Below the pieces are notes generated by a model. The model was not told the origin of the DNA. It saw only the letters and a list, made by a program, of their open reading frames with translations, and searched no databases. Position numbers and translations under genes: made by a program. 64,000 nt of DNA from Psychromonas sp. SP041 (lineage in GTDB: Bacteria; Pseudomonadota; Gammaproteobacteria; Enterobacterales; Psychromonadaceae): the NCBI RefSeq assembly GCF_000470315.2, contig NZ_CBRF02000010.1:58235-122234 (forward strand). The letters run 5' to 3'. How positions within the stretch are numbered: the stretch's first letter is position 1; each line of letters begins with the position of its first letter. Positions 54,290 through 63,998 of this stretch are shown in pieces.

Positions 54290-56203
54290 TTAAACTTTCA
54301 TTTCTTTTGGAATTGAGAACAAAGTCCCCTGTCCTCCACAAACGCCTAGGCGAAGTAAGCACTTCCATTCTTGTTCAGTTTCAATACCAACAGCAATAAC
54401 TTGAGCATGACTATTCAAACAACTAGCCATTAAGCTTTGTATTGCAACTTTGTTGGTACTACGAAGGTGAATATCTCTTATTAAACTTGCATGAAGCTTT
54501 AAATAATCAATATTGAAGTCGAGTATATATTGCGTATTCACAACAGACTTACCGACATTATCTACTGCAATTTTACAGCCTATTTTTTGTAACGCGATCA
54601 ACGCGGAACGTAAAGGAGTATAATGTTGTTCAATCAAATGCTCAGATATTTCAATCACTAAGTTATTTCGAATCATTTTAGTTTTTTGCATTAACTCAAA
54701 CATTAACCATTTACGACTTTCTTTATTCATTAAGAAACGAGCACTTAAGTTAACGCCTATTGGCTTGCAGGATTCACCTCTAACCACTAATAATGCCAGT
54801 ACTTTTTCTAACATTTGCCTGTCTATTTGATCGCACAGCCCACACTTTTCAGCCATTGGCATAAACGTGCCTGCGGCGATAACTTCATTGTCATATCCTA
54901 TGATACGAGACCACAATTCTGAATAGAGAATATGGGTAGGATCGCGCTTTACAACATGTTGTCGATATAACAACAGCGCTTCTTTGTTTAATACATCCGT
55001 TAACAAACCACGCCAATGCACCGTGCCCTTACTAATCACAGTATGTTTCAAGTTCTCTTCAGATAAATGCCATCCGCTTACTTTTTGGTGTTCAGCGACT
55101 AATAAAGCACGATTAGCATCATCAATAATATGATTGATTTGTGTACCGAAAGGAAAATTAACCACACCGATATGAAAAAAGGTTTCAATGAGGGAAGAGT
55201 CTGGTAATTGCAATTGATATAACGCTTTAGTTAATTGTTTTGCAACCACTTTTGTTTCTTGATAAGCCATTTGTGGTAATAGAATAACAAATTCAGGCTT
55301 CTTAACACTGCCATAAAAACTATCGTCATAACGACTGCAAAAGCTTTTGAGTAAATCAACCATTTGCTCAATGACCTTCGCGCCTTGTTCTGCACCGAAC
55401 TCATATTTCAATGTGCTTAATTCAGTCAAACTAATTAATATTAATGCATTTGATGTATAACTTTCATCATTTGCTACTGTCTCTAGCATATTATCAAAGG
55501 CTAAACGGTTACCAAGCCCTGTATCTTCGTCTAAAAACGCTTTGCCCCTGATATGAATATCAAAAACGCTACGTTCTTTAAGGCTGTTTTCTAATCGTTC
55601 CGATAATACGTCCAACGCTTGGCTTGCCGCTTTAGGCCACTCGCCCTCTTGTGCGAAACGTGCAGTTGGATTGTTTTGTAATAAATAATGTGCGCGACGC
55701 TCTAATAACTCAGCACCGTAGAAAGATCGCCTTATCCAACGCAGCGCAAAATACAACAAACTTAAGCTCAACAAGATGGCTGTGCCGACACCAGCCAATG
55801 GCCAAAAGGTAAATTTAAGTTCAGAAAAAGGTTGGCGGGTATGCAGTATCAAACGCACACCAGGATATTTTTCTAGCTCATAGGAATAACGCAGTAACAA
55901 GCGCATCGGATAATATTGACGACTTGCATAATAGTTTTGATAGACCGTCAAACCATCGCGTTTAACTTCTAAACGGACAATACCAGAAGCATCCAGTAAA
56001 TCAGGCAACCAAGAGTCAAATTGAGTTGCAGTAGTTTGTTTATCTATTTGCTTTTCAATCACTTCAATAACACCATCAAGTAATTGTTGATGATGCTTTA
56101 ACGTTAGTGACCGCAAACTAAACATGCCTCCGATCAAGACTAAACTAATACAGGTCAACACAATAGCACTAGTAATAAACGTAAATTTATTAGTGAACTT
56201 CAT
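54290..56203 (-). CDS. csrD: CsrD-type regulator with degenerate GGDEF and EAL domains
   Basis: CsrD targets the small RNAs CsrB/C for decay by RNase E and thereby affects CsrA. Two membrane helices (about 8-28 and 133-155) flank a periplasmic part. Then come a GGDEF-like domain, where the signature is replaced by KKPEF (301-305), and an EAL-like domain, where EAL is replaced by ELW (429-431). Both changes fit the known loss of enzymatic c-di-GMP activity in CsrD. The 637 residues match family length. It is divergent from rsmC. Confidence 0.9.
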   Translation of the reverse strand: MKFTNKFTFITSAIVLTCISLVLIGGMFSLRSLTLKHHQQLLDGVIEVIEKQIDKQTTATQFDSWLPDLLDASGIVRLEVKRDGLTVYQNYYASRQYYPMRLLLRYSYELEKYPGVRLILHTRQPFSELKFTFWPLAGVGTAILLSLSLLYFALRWIRRSFYGAELLERRAHYLLQNNPTARFAQEGEWPKAASQALDVLSERLENSLKERSVFDIHIRGKAFLDEDTGLGNRLAFDNMLETVANDESYTSNALILISLTELSTLKYEFGAEQGAKVIEQMVDLLKSFCSRYDDSFYGSVKKPEFVILLPQMAYQETKVVAKQLTKALYQLQLPDSSLIETFFHIGVVNFPFGTQINHIIDDANRALLVAEHQKVSGWHLSEENLKHTVISKGTVHWRGLLTDVLNKEALLLYRQHVVKRDPTHILYSELWSRIIGYDNEVIAAGTFMPMAEKCGLCDQIDRQMLEKVLALLVVRGESCKPIGVNLSARFLMNKESRKWLMFELMQKTKMIRNNLVIEISEHLIEQHYTPLRSALIALQKIGCKIAVDNVGKSVVNTQYILDFNIDYLKLHASLIRDIHLRSTNKVAIQSLMASCLNSHAQVIAVGIETEQEWKCLLRLGVCGGQGTLFSIPKEMKV

Positions 56204-56302
56204 AACATCCTTGTGACAAACTTTTTTTCATGTGTAGGTGAGTAATCGCTAAAATAACAATATAATACAAACCGAAATATTAGCTCACATACTAATTACG
56301 AT

Positions 56303-56311
56303 TGGTATAAT
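56303..56311 (+). promoter_or_regulatory. extended -10 promoter of rsmC
   Basis: TGG-TATAAT at 56303-56311, an extended -10 with the full consensus hexamer, 64 bp before the rsmC ATG. No good -35 is seen, as is allowed for the extended type. Confidence 0.55.
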
Positions 56312-56375
56312 GCTTTTCCTTGCACTTTGCATCATCGTTTAAGCTTCGAATAACAAGCTGTAACAGGAATTTATA

Positions 56376-57425
56376 ATGGCACTTAATCAAGTTTTTTCAA
56401 ATCCAAGCCAGGTTTTACAGCGTAATGAATCGTTATTTACAGGCAAATCTATTTTGGTCGCAGGTAATATCGACGACAGCTACCCTATTAACCTTGAAAG
56501 AATAGCATCATCAAGCTGCTTTTGTTTTAATGATTTTCGTTATTACGACAAACTAAAAGATAAATTAACATCATCGAATGTTCACTTCACAGCGGATTAC
56601 CAAGGAAAAGAGAACCAAGAAAAGTTCGACCTATTATTAATTTATATTCCTAAAGCAAAAACTGAAATTGAATACTTACTTGCAAACTTAACACCTCACC
56701 TTAAAGAAAATGCAGATATTATTTTAGTCGGCGAAAAAAAGTGTGGCATAAAAAGTGTCGCGACATTATTAACGCCTTATTCAAACCACAGTAATGCTAT
56801 CGATTCAGCGCGTCATTGTAGTGTTATTTATGCTCAATTGAGCAAGCCTGTCGCTGTTTTTAACCAACAGCAGTGGATAAAAGACTATCAGCTTAATATT
56901 AATGACATTTCACTTACGATCCGTTCTTTACCTGGTGTATTTAGTTTTGGCGAATTAGATAAAGGCAGTGAATTATTATTAAATAATTTACCAGAGGAGC
57001 TAAGTGGACAAGGTTTAGACTTTGGTTGTGGTGCTGGTGTACTTTCTTGCTACCTCTTGAAAAAACATCAACAATTACAACTAGATTTAATTGATGTGAA
57101 TGTCTATGCTTTAGAAAGTGCAAAACTCACTTTGGAAATTAATGCACTACAAGCAAATGTGTTTGCATCGGATGTGTTCTCTAATGTAAATAAAGAATAT
57201 GATTTATTACTTTCAAACCCACCGTTTCACTCTGGTCAAAAAACGAACTATGACGCTGCAGAAGAGTTCATCAGCAAGTCAGTTAACTTTTTGAAGAAAA
57301 AAGGGAAATTAACAATTGTGGCTAATAAGTTTTTACGTTATGAACCACTTTTAACGGTTACTTATAAAAAATTCTTTGAAGATGCTCAAAACAATAAATT
57401 TAAAGTGTTGAGCTGCCTCAAATAA
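56376..57425 (+). CDS. rsmC: 16S rRNA (guanine1207-N2)-methyltransferase
   Basis: Methylates G1207 of 16S rRNA. The protein has two RsmC-type domains: an N-terminal degenerate half (about 1-165) and a catalytic half with the SAM motif LDFGCGAGVLSCYL and the N6/N2-amino methyltransferase motif NPPF in LLLSNPPFHSGQ. The 349 residues are usual. It stands between csrD and glgC and has its own promoter. Confidence 0.93.
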   Translation: MALNQVFSNPSQVLQRNESLFTGKSILVAGNIDDSYPINLERIASSSCFCFNDFRYYDKLKDKLTSSNVHFTADYQGKENQEKFDLLLIYIPKAKTEIEYLLANLTPHLKENADIILVGEKKCGIKSVATLLTPYSNHSNAIDSARHCSVIYAQLSKPVAVFNQQQWIKDYQLNINDISLTIRSLPGVFSFGELDKGSELLLNNLPEELSGQGLDFGCGAGVLSCYLLKKHQQLQLDLIDVNVYALESAKLTLEINALQANVFASDVFSNVNKEYDLLLSNPPFHSGQKTNYDAAEEFISKSVNFLKKKGKLTIVANKFLRYEPLLTVTYKKFFEDAQNNKFKVLSCLK

Positions 57426-57558
57426 TTATCAAGTAAACGTGTCATAGTTCTCACTTTATTGTTAGGGTCAAAGGTAGGTATTTAAAGATTAATTAATCAA
57501 TGGAATAGAAGCTATGCAACGTAAACATAGCTTTCTAATATAAAAATGTGGAGGCTCT

Positions 57559-58785
57559 ATGTCTGGTATTTTAGCTATGATTCTTGCGGGAGGTGAAGGG
57601 TCTCGGCTTTTTCCGTTAACCCAGAATCGAACCAAACCCGCCGTGCCTTTTGGCGGTAATTATAGATTAGTAGATTTTGCATTAAATAATTTCGTCAACG
57701 CAGACTTAATGAAAATTTATGTTCTGACACAATTCAAATCTCAGTCCCTCAATATTCACTTACGTCGCGCGTGGCGGCTATCAGGCATTTCAGATCGTTT
57801 TATTGAAGCCATCCCAGCGCAGCAACGCGTCAACAAAAATTGGTACTCAGGTACTGCCGATGCCATTTACCAAAACTACCGTTTTATCGAAAAAAGTGAA
57901 GCAGATCACGTCTGTATTTTTGGTAGTGACCACATCTATAAAATGGATGTACAGCAAATGGTTGATTACCATAAAAAAATGGGTGGAGCATTAACGGTTG
58001 CTGCCATTCGGGTACAAAAAAATCAAGCCCACCACTTCGGTATTATAGAAATCAATGAAACAGGCCACATGGTTGGCTTTACCGAAAAACCTTCTATTGA
58101 AGAAGCTAAAACCATTCCAGGTGACCCAGACCATGTGCTTGCTTCTATGGGCAACTACATTTTTAAAGCAGATACATTAATCGAAGAATTAGAAAAAGAT
58201 GCCTTCGAAGAAAATTCTAGTCATGATTTTGGTAAAGATATTATCCCTAAACTATTTCCGCAGGGAAAAGTCTACGTGTATAACTTTAGTGAAAATAAAA
58301 TACCAGGCGAACCAGAACATGCATATTGGCGTGATGTAGGAACAATCGATTCTTATTGGGAGGCGCATATGGATTTATTAAATGATGACCAACCTATCTC
58401 TTTATATAATAAACATTGGCCATTACACACTTACCATCCACCGCTCCCGCCAGCAACCTTTAGAGATCAAGGTGACTCTGAAACCAGTGTGTCTAAATCT
58501 CATATTGGGGCAGGCTCTTATATTAACGGTGCGACTATAGAAAACTCTATTTTAGGTTTTAGAAGCCACCTATGTACTCATGTAAAAGTGAAAGGTTGTA
58601 TATTTTTAGGCAATGCCAAGGTTGGTAAAGGTTCACGCTTAACCAATGTCATCCTCGATAAGAATGTTGAAATTGCACCGAATACTATTATCGGTGAAAA
58701 TTTAGAAGAAGATCGCAAACAATTTACTGTTTCAGAGAACGGTATAGTGGTAATTGCGAAAGGTAGTAGAGTGGGTTTTGAGTAA
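57559..58785 (+). CDS. glgC: glucose-1-phosphate adenylyltransferase, paralogue 1
   Basis: Makes ADP-glucose for glycogen synthesis, the regulated step. N-terminal pyrophosphorylase signature AGGEGSRLFPLTQNRTKPAV, substrate region FGSDHIYKMD, and a C-terminal left-handed beta-helix (GSYINGATIENSILGFRSH). The 408 residues are full length. Two glgC genes in tandem are also found in Vibrio. This copy is 55 bp upstream of the second. Confidence 0.94.
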   Translation: MSGILAMILAGGEGSRLFPLTQNRTKPAVPFGGNYRLVDFALNNFVNADLMKIYVLTQFKSQSLNIHLRRAWRLSGISDRFIEAIPAQQRVNKNWYSGTADAIYQNYRFIEKSEADHVCIFGSDHIYKMDVQQMVDYHKKMGGALTVAAIRVQKNQAHHFGIIEINETGHMVGFTEKPSIEEAKTIPGDPDHVLASMGNYIFKADTLIEELEKDAFEENSSHDFGKDIIPKLFPQGKVYVYNFSENKIPGEPEHAYWRDVGTIDSYWEAHMDLLNDDQPISLYNKHWPLHTYHPPLPPATFRDQGDSETSVSKSHIGAGSYINGATIENSILGFRSHLCTHVKVKGCIFLGNAKVGKGSRLTNVILDKNVEIAPNTIIGENLEEDRKQFTVSENGIVVIAKGSRVGFE

Positions 58786-58840
58786 ACTTTTTAAAGGTTA
58801 CTGATGATGATTTTTCATATTATTTAGGTGGGTTTTTCTG

Positions 58841-60064
58841 ATGGCAAAAGTTCTCTCTATGATTTTAGCAGGTGGTGAAGGCTCACGTCTTTATCCTTTA
58901 ACACAGTCTCGTACTAAACCCTCTGTACCATTTGGAGGAAGTTACCGTCTTATTGATTGTGTTCTTAATAACTTTGTAAATTCTGATTTATTACGAATTT
59001 ATGTGTTAACACAGTTTAAGTCTCAATCACTTAATTCACATTTACGTCAAGCTTGGGAGCTAAACAGTTTTACTGATACTTTTATTGATGCTATTCCCGC
59101 GCAAATGCGTACAGGTAAACATTGGTATAGCGGTACCGCTGACGCAATCTATCAAAACTTACAATTTATCGAAGCTGATGATGCGCCAATTGTGTGTGTT
59201 TTTGGTAGTGACCATATCTACAAAATGGATATACGTCAGAAGATTACTTATCACAAAGAAAAAGAAGCTATTTTAACGGTATCAGCGATTCGTTTACCGA
59301 AAGAACAGGCTTATCATTTTGGCATTATTGAAGTAGATACAGAAGGTCGTATGATTGGCTTTGTTGAAAAACCTTCAGTGGAAGATGCAAAGACGATTCC
59401 AGGTGATCCTGATAACGTATTAGCATCAATGGGCAACTATGTTTTTAATTCTAAAGAGTTACAACAAGAATTAATTCGAGATGCCGCCGATGATGCATCA
59501 AGTCATGATTTCGGTAAAGATATTATTCCGCACCTAATGCCGACAGGTAAAGTGTTTGTCTATGATTTCACAACCAATAAAATATTGAATGAAGAAGGTG
59601 AGGCTTATTGGCGAGATGTGGGTACGATAGAGTCATATTGGGAAGCTAATATGGACTTAATTAAATCAACACCTCCAATTTCTTTTTACAATAGAGCTTG
59701 GCCAATGCATACCCATTACCCTGCGTTGCCTGCTGCAAACTTTCAGAATGATGGTGATATTACTTGTTCGATTAGACGTTCTCTTATTTCTGATGGAGCT
59801 TTAATCATTGGCGCGACAATCAAGAAATCAGTACTAGGCTTTAATTGTTTTGTTGGTCAGCGTAGCAATATTTATAAATCTGTTTTATTGGGTGACACTA
59901 AAATTGGTAAAGATTGTGAAATTATAAAAACAATTATTGATAAAGATGTTGAAATAGCCGATGGTGTAAAGATTGGTGTTAATCTAGAAAATGATAAAAA
60001 ACGCTTTACTGTTTCTGATGAAGGAATTGTAGTCATACCTAAAGGTTCTAGAATCGGCTTCTAA
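58841..60064 (+). CDS. glgC: glucose-1-phosphate adenylyltransferase, paralogue 2
   Basis: Second tandem copy, 407 residues, about two-thirds identical to the first by eye. It has the same signatures (AGGEGSRLYPLTQSRTKPSV; FGSDHIYKMD), with the main differences in the C-terminal beta-helix (CEIIKTIIDKDVEIADGVKI). Both copies keep the catalytic regions, so both are probably active, perhaps with different regulation or as subunits of a mixed tetramer. A terminator lies after it, before glgA. Confidence 0.94.
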   Translation: MAKVLSMILAGGEGSRLYPLTQSRTKPSVPFGGSYRLIDCVLNNFVNSDLLRIYVLTQFKSQSLNSHLRQAWELNSFTDTFIDAIPAQMRTGKHWYSGTADAIYQNLQFIEADDAPIVCVFGSDHIYKMDIRQKITYHKEKEAILTVSAIRLPKEQAYHFGIIEVDTEGRMIGFVEKPSVEDAKTIPGDPDNVLASMGNYVFNSKELQQELIRDAADDASSHDFGKDIIPHLMPTGKVFVYDFTTNKILNEEGEAYWRDVGTIESYWEANMDLIKSTPPISFYNRAWPMHTHYPALPAANFQNDGDITCSIRRSLISDGALIIGATIKKSVLGFNCFVGQRSNIYKSVLLGDTKIGKDCEIIKTIIDKDVEIADGVKIGVNLENDKKRFTVSDEGIVVIPKGSRIGF

Positions 60065-60079
60065 TTATTAATTTAATTT

Positions 60080-60109
60080 AAAAAGCTACTGTACTAGGTA
60101 GCTTTTTTT
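60080..60109 (+). terminator. Rho-independent terminator between glgC and glgA
   Basis: AAAAAGCTAC / GTAGCTTTTT stem with an 8-base loop followed by more T. It lies about 15 bp after the second glgC stop. glgA would therefore be partly or wholly independent, or expressed by read-through. Confidence 0.85.
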
Positions 60110-60141
60110 ATTGCTCATATTCTTAGTCAAAGGAGTTTCCA

Positions 60142-61620
60142 GTGGATTCTCATAAATTGAAAATTTTATTTATTTCATCTGAAGTTGAAGGTTTCTCTAA
60201 AACGGGTGGACTTGCTGATGTAGCGAAGTCCCTTCCGATTGAGCTTCGTAATTTAGGTCACGAAGTGGTTATTGTGACCCCATTTTACCGTACGCTTAAC
60301 CACAGAGAACATGCCAAGCAAACGCATTTATTAAACTTACATACCGACAGTTCACGACCAGATATTCAATTCTCAGTACAAGAGTTGTCATTGGATGGAA
60401 TTAAAGTATTAGGTATTGATAACGCACATTATTTTGATCGCCCTGGTCTATATGGTGAAGAAAATAACGCTTATCCAGATAATGGAGAACGTTTTGCATT
60501 CTTTAGCTTAGCTGCTTTGCTTACTGCTTTAGCAGAAGATTTTTCACCTGATATTATTCATTGTAATGATTGGCATACAGGTTTAATTCCTTATTTATTA
60601 AAATCACGTTTTCATAACAATTCATTCTTCACCAATAGTAAAACCGTTATCACTAGCCATAACTCAGCATTTCAAGGGATTTTTGAAAAATCGCAACTAA
60701 ATCTTATTCCAGAAGTAAGCGCATGTATGGATGAGCGTGTATTAGAAAATTACAGCTATATTAACTTTTTAAAAGTAGGCGTTCTTTATGCTGACAAAGT
60801 GAATACAGTCAGCCCTAACTATGCGAGTGAACTGTTAACTCCCTTAGGCTCTCACGGTATGTCGAACCACTTTATTGAACGTATTCATGACTTTCAAGGG
60901 ATATTAAATGGTTGTGACTATAATGATTGGAGCCCTAAAACAGATAAACTAATACCATTTAACTTTGATAGCAACGACCTTACAGGTAAACATAAATGTA
61001 AAGCCGCATTACAAGAAGAAGTTGGACTTGAAGCAATAGATGTCCCTGTATTTGGTATGGTTTGTCGTTTAACAGATCAAAAAGGCTTTGGCTTAATTAT
61101 TCCTATCCTAGATCGTTTTTTGCAACATAACGTACAATTGATTATTGTTGGATCTGGAGATCCTAGCATTACAGGCCATTTAACAGCACTAGCTAGCCAT
61201 TATAAAGATAAATTTAAATTCATTGATGCTTACAGCAATGAGTTATCGCATTTAATTGAAGCAGGCTCAGATTTCTTCATGATGCCTTCTATATTTGAAC
61301 CTTGTGGATTGAACCAGCTCTATAGCTTAGCTTATGGCACACTGCCTATTGTGCGTGCTGTTGGCGGTTTAAAAGATACGGTTATTGATTACGACCAAGA
61401 TCCAGATAATGCCAATGGTTTTATGTTTTATGATCCTAATCCCAACCAGTTATTAAATATATTGCGTCGTGCTTTGTTACTTTATATCGAGCAACCAGAA
61501 GAGATGTTACGCTTGAAAAAACAAGCAATGCAATCTCATTTTTATTGGTCTGACTCTGCTAAGCGTTATGAACGTTTATACCACGACGCATTGCACCTAG
61601 ACCAACATTGGGAAAATTAA
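60142..61620 (+). CDS. glgA: glycogen synthase GlgA
   Basis: ADP-glucose-dependent GT5 glucosyltransferase that extends glycogen chains. ADP-glucose loop KTGGLADVAKSLP (about residues 20-32), acceptor and phosphate motifs SRF...; C-terminal FEPCGLNQLYSLAYGT carries the catalytic glutamate. Length 492. The start is a GTG with AAAGGAG upstream. It is the last of the glg cluster here. Branching enzyme and phosphorylase are not in this window. Confidence 0.95.
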   Translation: MDSHKLKILFISSEVEGFSKTGGLADVAKSLPIELRNLGHEVVIVTPFYRTLNHREHAKQTHLLNLHTDSSRPDIQFSVQELSLDGIKVLGIDNAHYFDRPGLYGEENNAYPDNGERFAFFSLAALLTALAEDFSPDIIHCNDWHTGLIPYLLKSRFHNNSFFTNSKTVITSHNSAFQGIFEKSQLNLIPEVSACMDERVLENYSYINFLKVGVLYADKVNTVSPNYASELLTPLGSHGMSNHFIERIHDFQGILNGCDYNDWSPKTDKLIPFNFDSNDLTGKHKCKAALQEEVGLEAIDVPVFGMVCRLTDQKGFGLIIPILDRFLQHNVQLIIVGSGDPSITGHLTALASHYKDKFKFIDAYSNELSHLIEAGSDFFMMPSIFEPCGLNQLYSLAYGTLPIVRAVGGLKDTVIDYDQDPDNANGFMFYDPNPNQLLNILRRALLLYIEQPEEMLRLKKQAMQSHFYWSDSAKRYERLYHDALHLDQHWEN

Positions 61621-61658
61621 GCTTTCTACTTGAACAATATATTTAAAAGCTTAAAAAC

Positions 61659-61689
61659 AAAAAAGCCTGATGATGAATCAGGCTTTTTT
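61659..61689. terminator. bidirectional terminator between glgA and cysG
   Basis: AAAAAGCCTGAT / ATCAGGCTTTTT (arms 61660-61671 and 61677-61688) with T runs on both strands. It serves the convergent glgA and cysG genes. Confidence 0.92.
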
Positions 61690-61717
61690 ATTGGCAAATT
61701 ATTAGGCGAGAAATAAC

Positions 61718-63136
61718 CTAAGATAAATTAACTAAAAACGGGTCACGTGACAGTTTCTTATTATTCTCACCTTTAAACCAAGCAAGCTTAGAGGATAGAT
61801 GAACCACTTCACCAATAATCATTATTGTCGGTCCTTCTAATCCTCCACCTAATGTAGATAATTCAGATAATGTCCCTGTAATAACTTGCTGTTCATTTGT
61901 CGTACCTTTATTGATTAACGCAACAGGTGTATTTTCATCTCGCCCATTCATTAATAAATTAGTTTGGATCTCTTGTGCCCGCATCAACCCCATATAAACA
62001 ACTAATGTTTGGTGTGGTGTAGCTAAGGATTGCCAATCTAATGCTTTACCATCTTCTTTTCTATGGCCTGTGACAAAGGTGACTGATTGAGCATAATCTC
62101 TATGCGTTAATGGTATACCTGCATAAGTACTACAGCCTGAAGCCGATGTAATACCAGGAACAACTTGAAAAGCAACACCCGCTTCGACTAGCTCTTCAAG
62201 CTCTTCACCACCACGGCCAAAGATAAAAGAATCACCACCTTTTAAGCGCACCACTTTTTTACCTTGCTGTGCTAATTCAACCAGCATTTGATTGGTACGA
62301 GACTGTTCAACTTCATGTTTACCTGCCGCTTTACCTACCGAAATTAAATCTGCATCACGACGTACTAAATCTAAAATTTCTTTTGACACTAAACGGTCGT
62401 ATAAAACCACGTCCGCTTGTTGCATCAATTGTAATGCTTTTAACGTCAATAATGATGGATCACCTGGACCTGCACCAACTAATGCGACATCGCCTTGAGC
62501 AACTTCTTCAGTTAAGTTATCTTCCATGAACTGTTGCGCTTGTTCAATTTGACCTTTTTGCAATAAGCCTGCTAAATCACCATTACCGAATAACTTTTCC
62601 CAATAACGACGGCGCAAAGACTCTTTAGTAATCACTTGTTTAACGCGGTGTCTAAATTCACCTGATATTTTGGCTAAACGGCCAAGGTGCATAGGCAATA
62701 AAGTTTCTAAACGTTCACGTATCAAACGGGCTAACACAGGCGCTTTACCGCCACTCGAGATTGCCACAACAATAGGAGAGCGGTCGACAATCGAAGGCAT
62801 AATAAAACTACATAAGCTGGGTTCATCAACTACATTAACGAGAATCTGCTTTTGCTCAGCTAATTGGGCAATATGTTCGTTAACATGGTGCTGATTCGTT
62901 GCGGCAACAACTAGCCATTTATCATCAATCAATTCATCATAAAATTTTTCTTGAATCACAGTAAGCTGGTTATTTTTAGCTTTTTCTAATAAAGAATCAG
63001 AAATTTCAGGTGCACAGATAGTGATTGAAGCATGTGCTTTTAATAATAAGTGCACTTTACGTGCTGCAATATCACCACCACCAACAACAAGGCAATGACG
63101 ATTTTTTAATTTGGTAAAAATAGGAAGATAATCCAT
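61718..63136 (-). CDS. cysG: siroheme synthase CysG
   Basis: Trifunctional enzyme that makes siroheme from uroporphyrinogen III for sulfite and nitrite reductases. The N-terminal dehydrogenase/ferrochelatase part (about 1-200) has the NAD motif VVGGGDIAARKVHLLL. The C-terminal SUMT part (from about 215) has VALVGAGPGDPSLLTLKAL, VKLKGGDSFIFGRGGEE-type sequence and VVPGITSASG. At 472 residues it is full length (E. coli 457). It has a roughly 230-bp leader that may hold a tiny His/Met-rich peptide gene. Confidence 0.95.
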   Translation of the reverse strand: MDYLPIFTKLKNRHCLVVGGGDIAARKVHLLLKAHASITICAPEISDSLLEKAKNNQLTVIQEKFYDELIDDKWLVVAATNQHHVNEHIAQLAEQKQILVNVVDEPSLCSFIMPSIVDRSPIVVAISSGGKAPVLARLIRERLETLLPMHLGRLAKISGEFRHRVKQVITKESLRRRYWEKLFGNGDLAGLLQKGQIEQAQQFMEDNLTEEVAQGDVALVGAGPGDPSLLTLKALQLMQQADVVLYDRLVSKEILDLVRRDADLISVGKAAGKHEVEQSRTNQMLVELAQQGKKVVRLKGGDSFIFGRGGEELEELVEAGVAFQVVPGITSASGCSTYAGIPLTHRDYAQSVTFVTGHRKEDGKALDWQSLATPHQTLVVYMGLMRAQEIQTNLLMNGRDENTPVALINKGTTNEQQVITGTLSELSTLGGGLEGPTIMIIGEVVHLSSKLAWFKGENNKKLSRDPFLVNLS

Positions 63137-63210
63137 ATATATCTCATTTTAACTAGTCTAAGTCGACACTATAAAGAATAACAGGTGCAATATAAAAGAC
63201 TTAAAGCACA

Positions 63211-63255
63211 TTATTTATGATGTTTATGCATATCAAGCATGTCCATTTTATTCAT
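63211..63255 (-). CDS. possible 14-residue His/Met-rich leader peptide
   Basis: ATG AAT to TAA encodes MNKMDMLDMHKHHK. AAGGAT lies six bases before the ATG, a good ribosome site. It ends about 75 bp before cysG. The composition (five Met, three His) is unusual. The start overlaps (TAATG) the end of another open frame of about 30 codons encoding a hydrophobic segment ([16 protein letters not shown]) for which I find no start codon. It could be a metal-sensing leader, the remnant of a membrane protein, or chance. Confidence 0.25.
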   Translation of the reverse strand: MNKMDMLDMHKHHK

Positions 63256-63369
63256 TAAACAATCCTTTTTAGCAAATAAAATGAGGCGGTAATCAATAGG
63301 GGAACACAAATGATAGCAATAGCATCAATATATTTAATAAAAAATATTGAAGTAATTATACGCTAGTTC

Positions 63370-63768
63370 TTATTGAATAAGTGATCTAACTCCATCATGA
63401 ATAGTAAATATACCAACAATATCGTCACCGTCCAGTACGGGTAAACAACTAATATCATGCGTTAACATTAATGATAATGCTTCTTTAACTGAGGTATTAG
63501 GGTCAACAACAATTGGAGATCGCGTCATTACTTGATGAGCAGGTCGTTGCGCGGTTGCTGAATCACGTGCAGATTCTATTTCAGTATCTAGAAAAGGGCT
63601 TAATGTACGTAATAAATCTCGGTCACTAATAACACCTTGTAGCTTTCCCTCATCGACAACCAGTAAATGATGAAATCCAGCTTGTGAGAGTATATTTTTA
63701 AGGACTGGAATACGATCATCCATATCAACTGTGACAACTCTTGAAGTCATTACTTCTACAACTTTCAT
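63370..63768 (-). CDS. two-CBS-domain protein
   Basis: A 132-residue cytoplasmic protein consisting of a tandem CBS pair: MTSRVVTVDMDDRIPVLKNI with VISDRDLLRTLS, then MTRSPIVVDPNTSVKEALSL with DIVGIFTIHDGVRSL. CBS pairs bind adenosine nucleotides and act as energy sensors. No enzyme domain is attached, so it is probably a stand-alone regulator of unknown partner. Confidence 0.85.
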   Translation of the reverse strand: MKVVEVMTSRVVTVDMDDRIPVLKNILSQAGFHHLLVVDEGKLQGVISDRDLLRTLSPFLDTEIESARDSATAQRPAHQVMTRSPIVVDPNTSVKEALSLMLTHDISCLPVLDGDDIVGIFTIHDGVRSLIQ

Positions 63769-63792
63769 ATTGCTCCCTATTAATGCTAATCG

Positions 63793-63843
63793 AACTAGTT
63801 ACTGCAATCGATGCATTACTTTCATCCATCTTTCCTAATACCG
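63793..63843. repeat. dispersed repeat related to the element at 48.5 kb
   Basis: Gap-free match of about 51 bp to 48594-48644, with about nine mismatches. It lies upstream of the CBS gene in non-coding DNA. With the 48.5-kb copy it indicates a repeat family in this genome. Confidence 0.6.
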
Positions 63844-63920
63844 ATTACATTAAATAAGTGATCTAAATTTTGTGCAGGAAAAATGACTTAGTTTAAGGCG
63901 TAAATTGAGCTAAATAGATA

Positions 63921-63998
63921 ATTGGACTCCCCTACACCATTACCAACGTGTAGGCTAATATCATTGTTACCACACAAAAATATTAAATGGAGTCCAAT
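63921..63998. mobile_element. inverted repeat at right edge, possible 5' end of an insertion sequence
   Basis: ATTGGACTCC (63921-63930) and GGAGTCCAAT (63989-63998) are perfectly complementary. Between them is a second small stem CTACAC / GTGTAG (63932-63937, 63948-63953). The right arm contains an ATG (63987-63989) opening ATG GAG TCC AAT, which could start a transposase reading on past the window. A stem that hides a start codon is a known device in IS10 and IS50. The gene itself is outside, so this is tentative. Confidence 0.3.
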
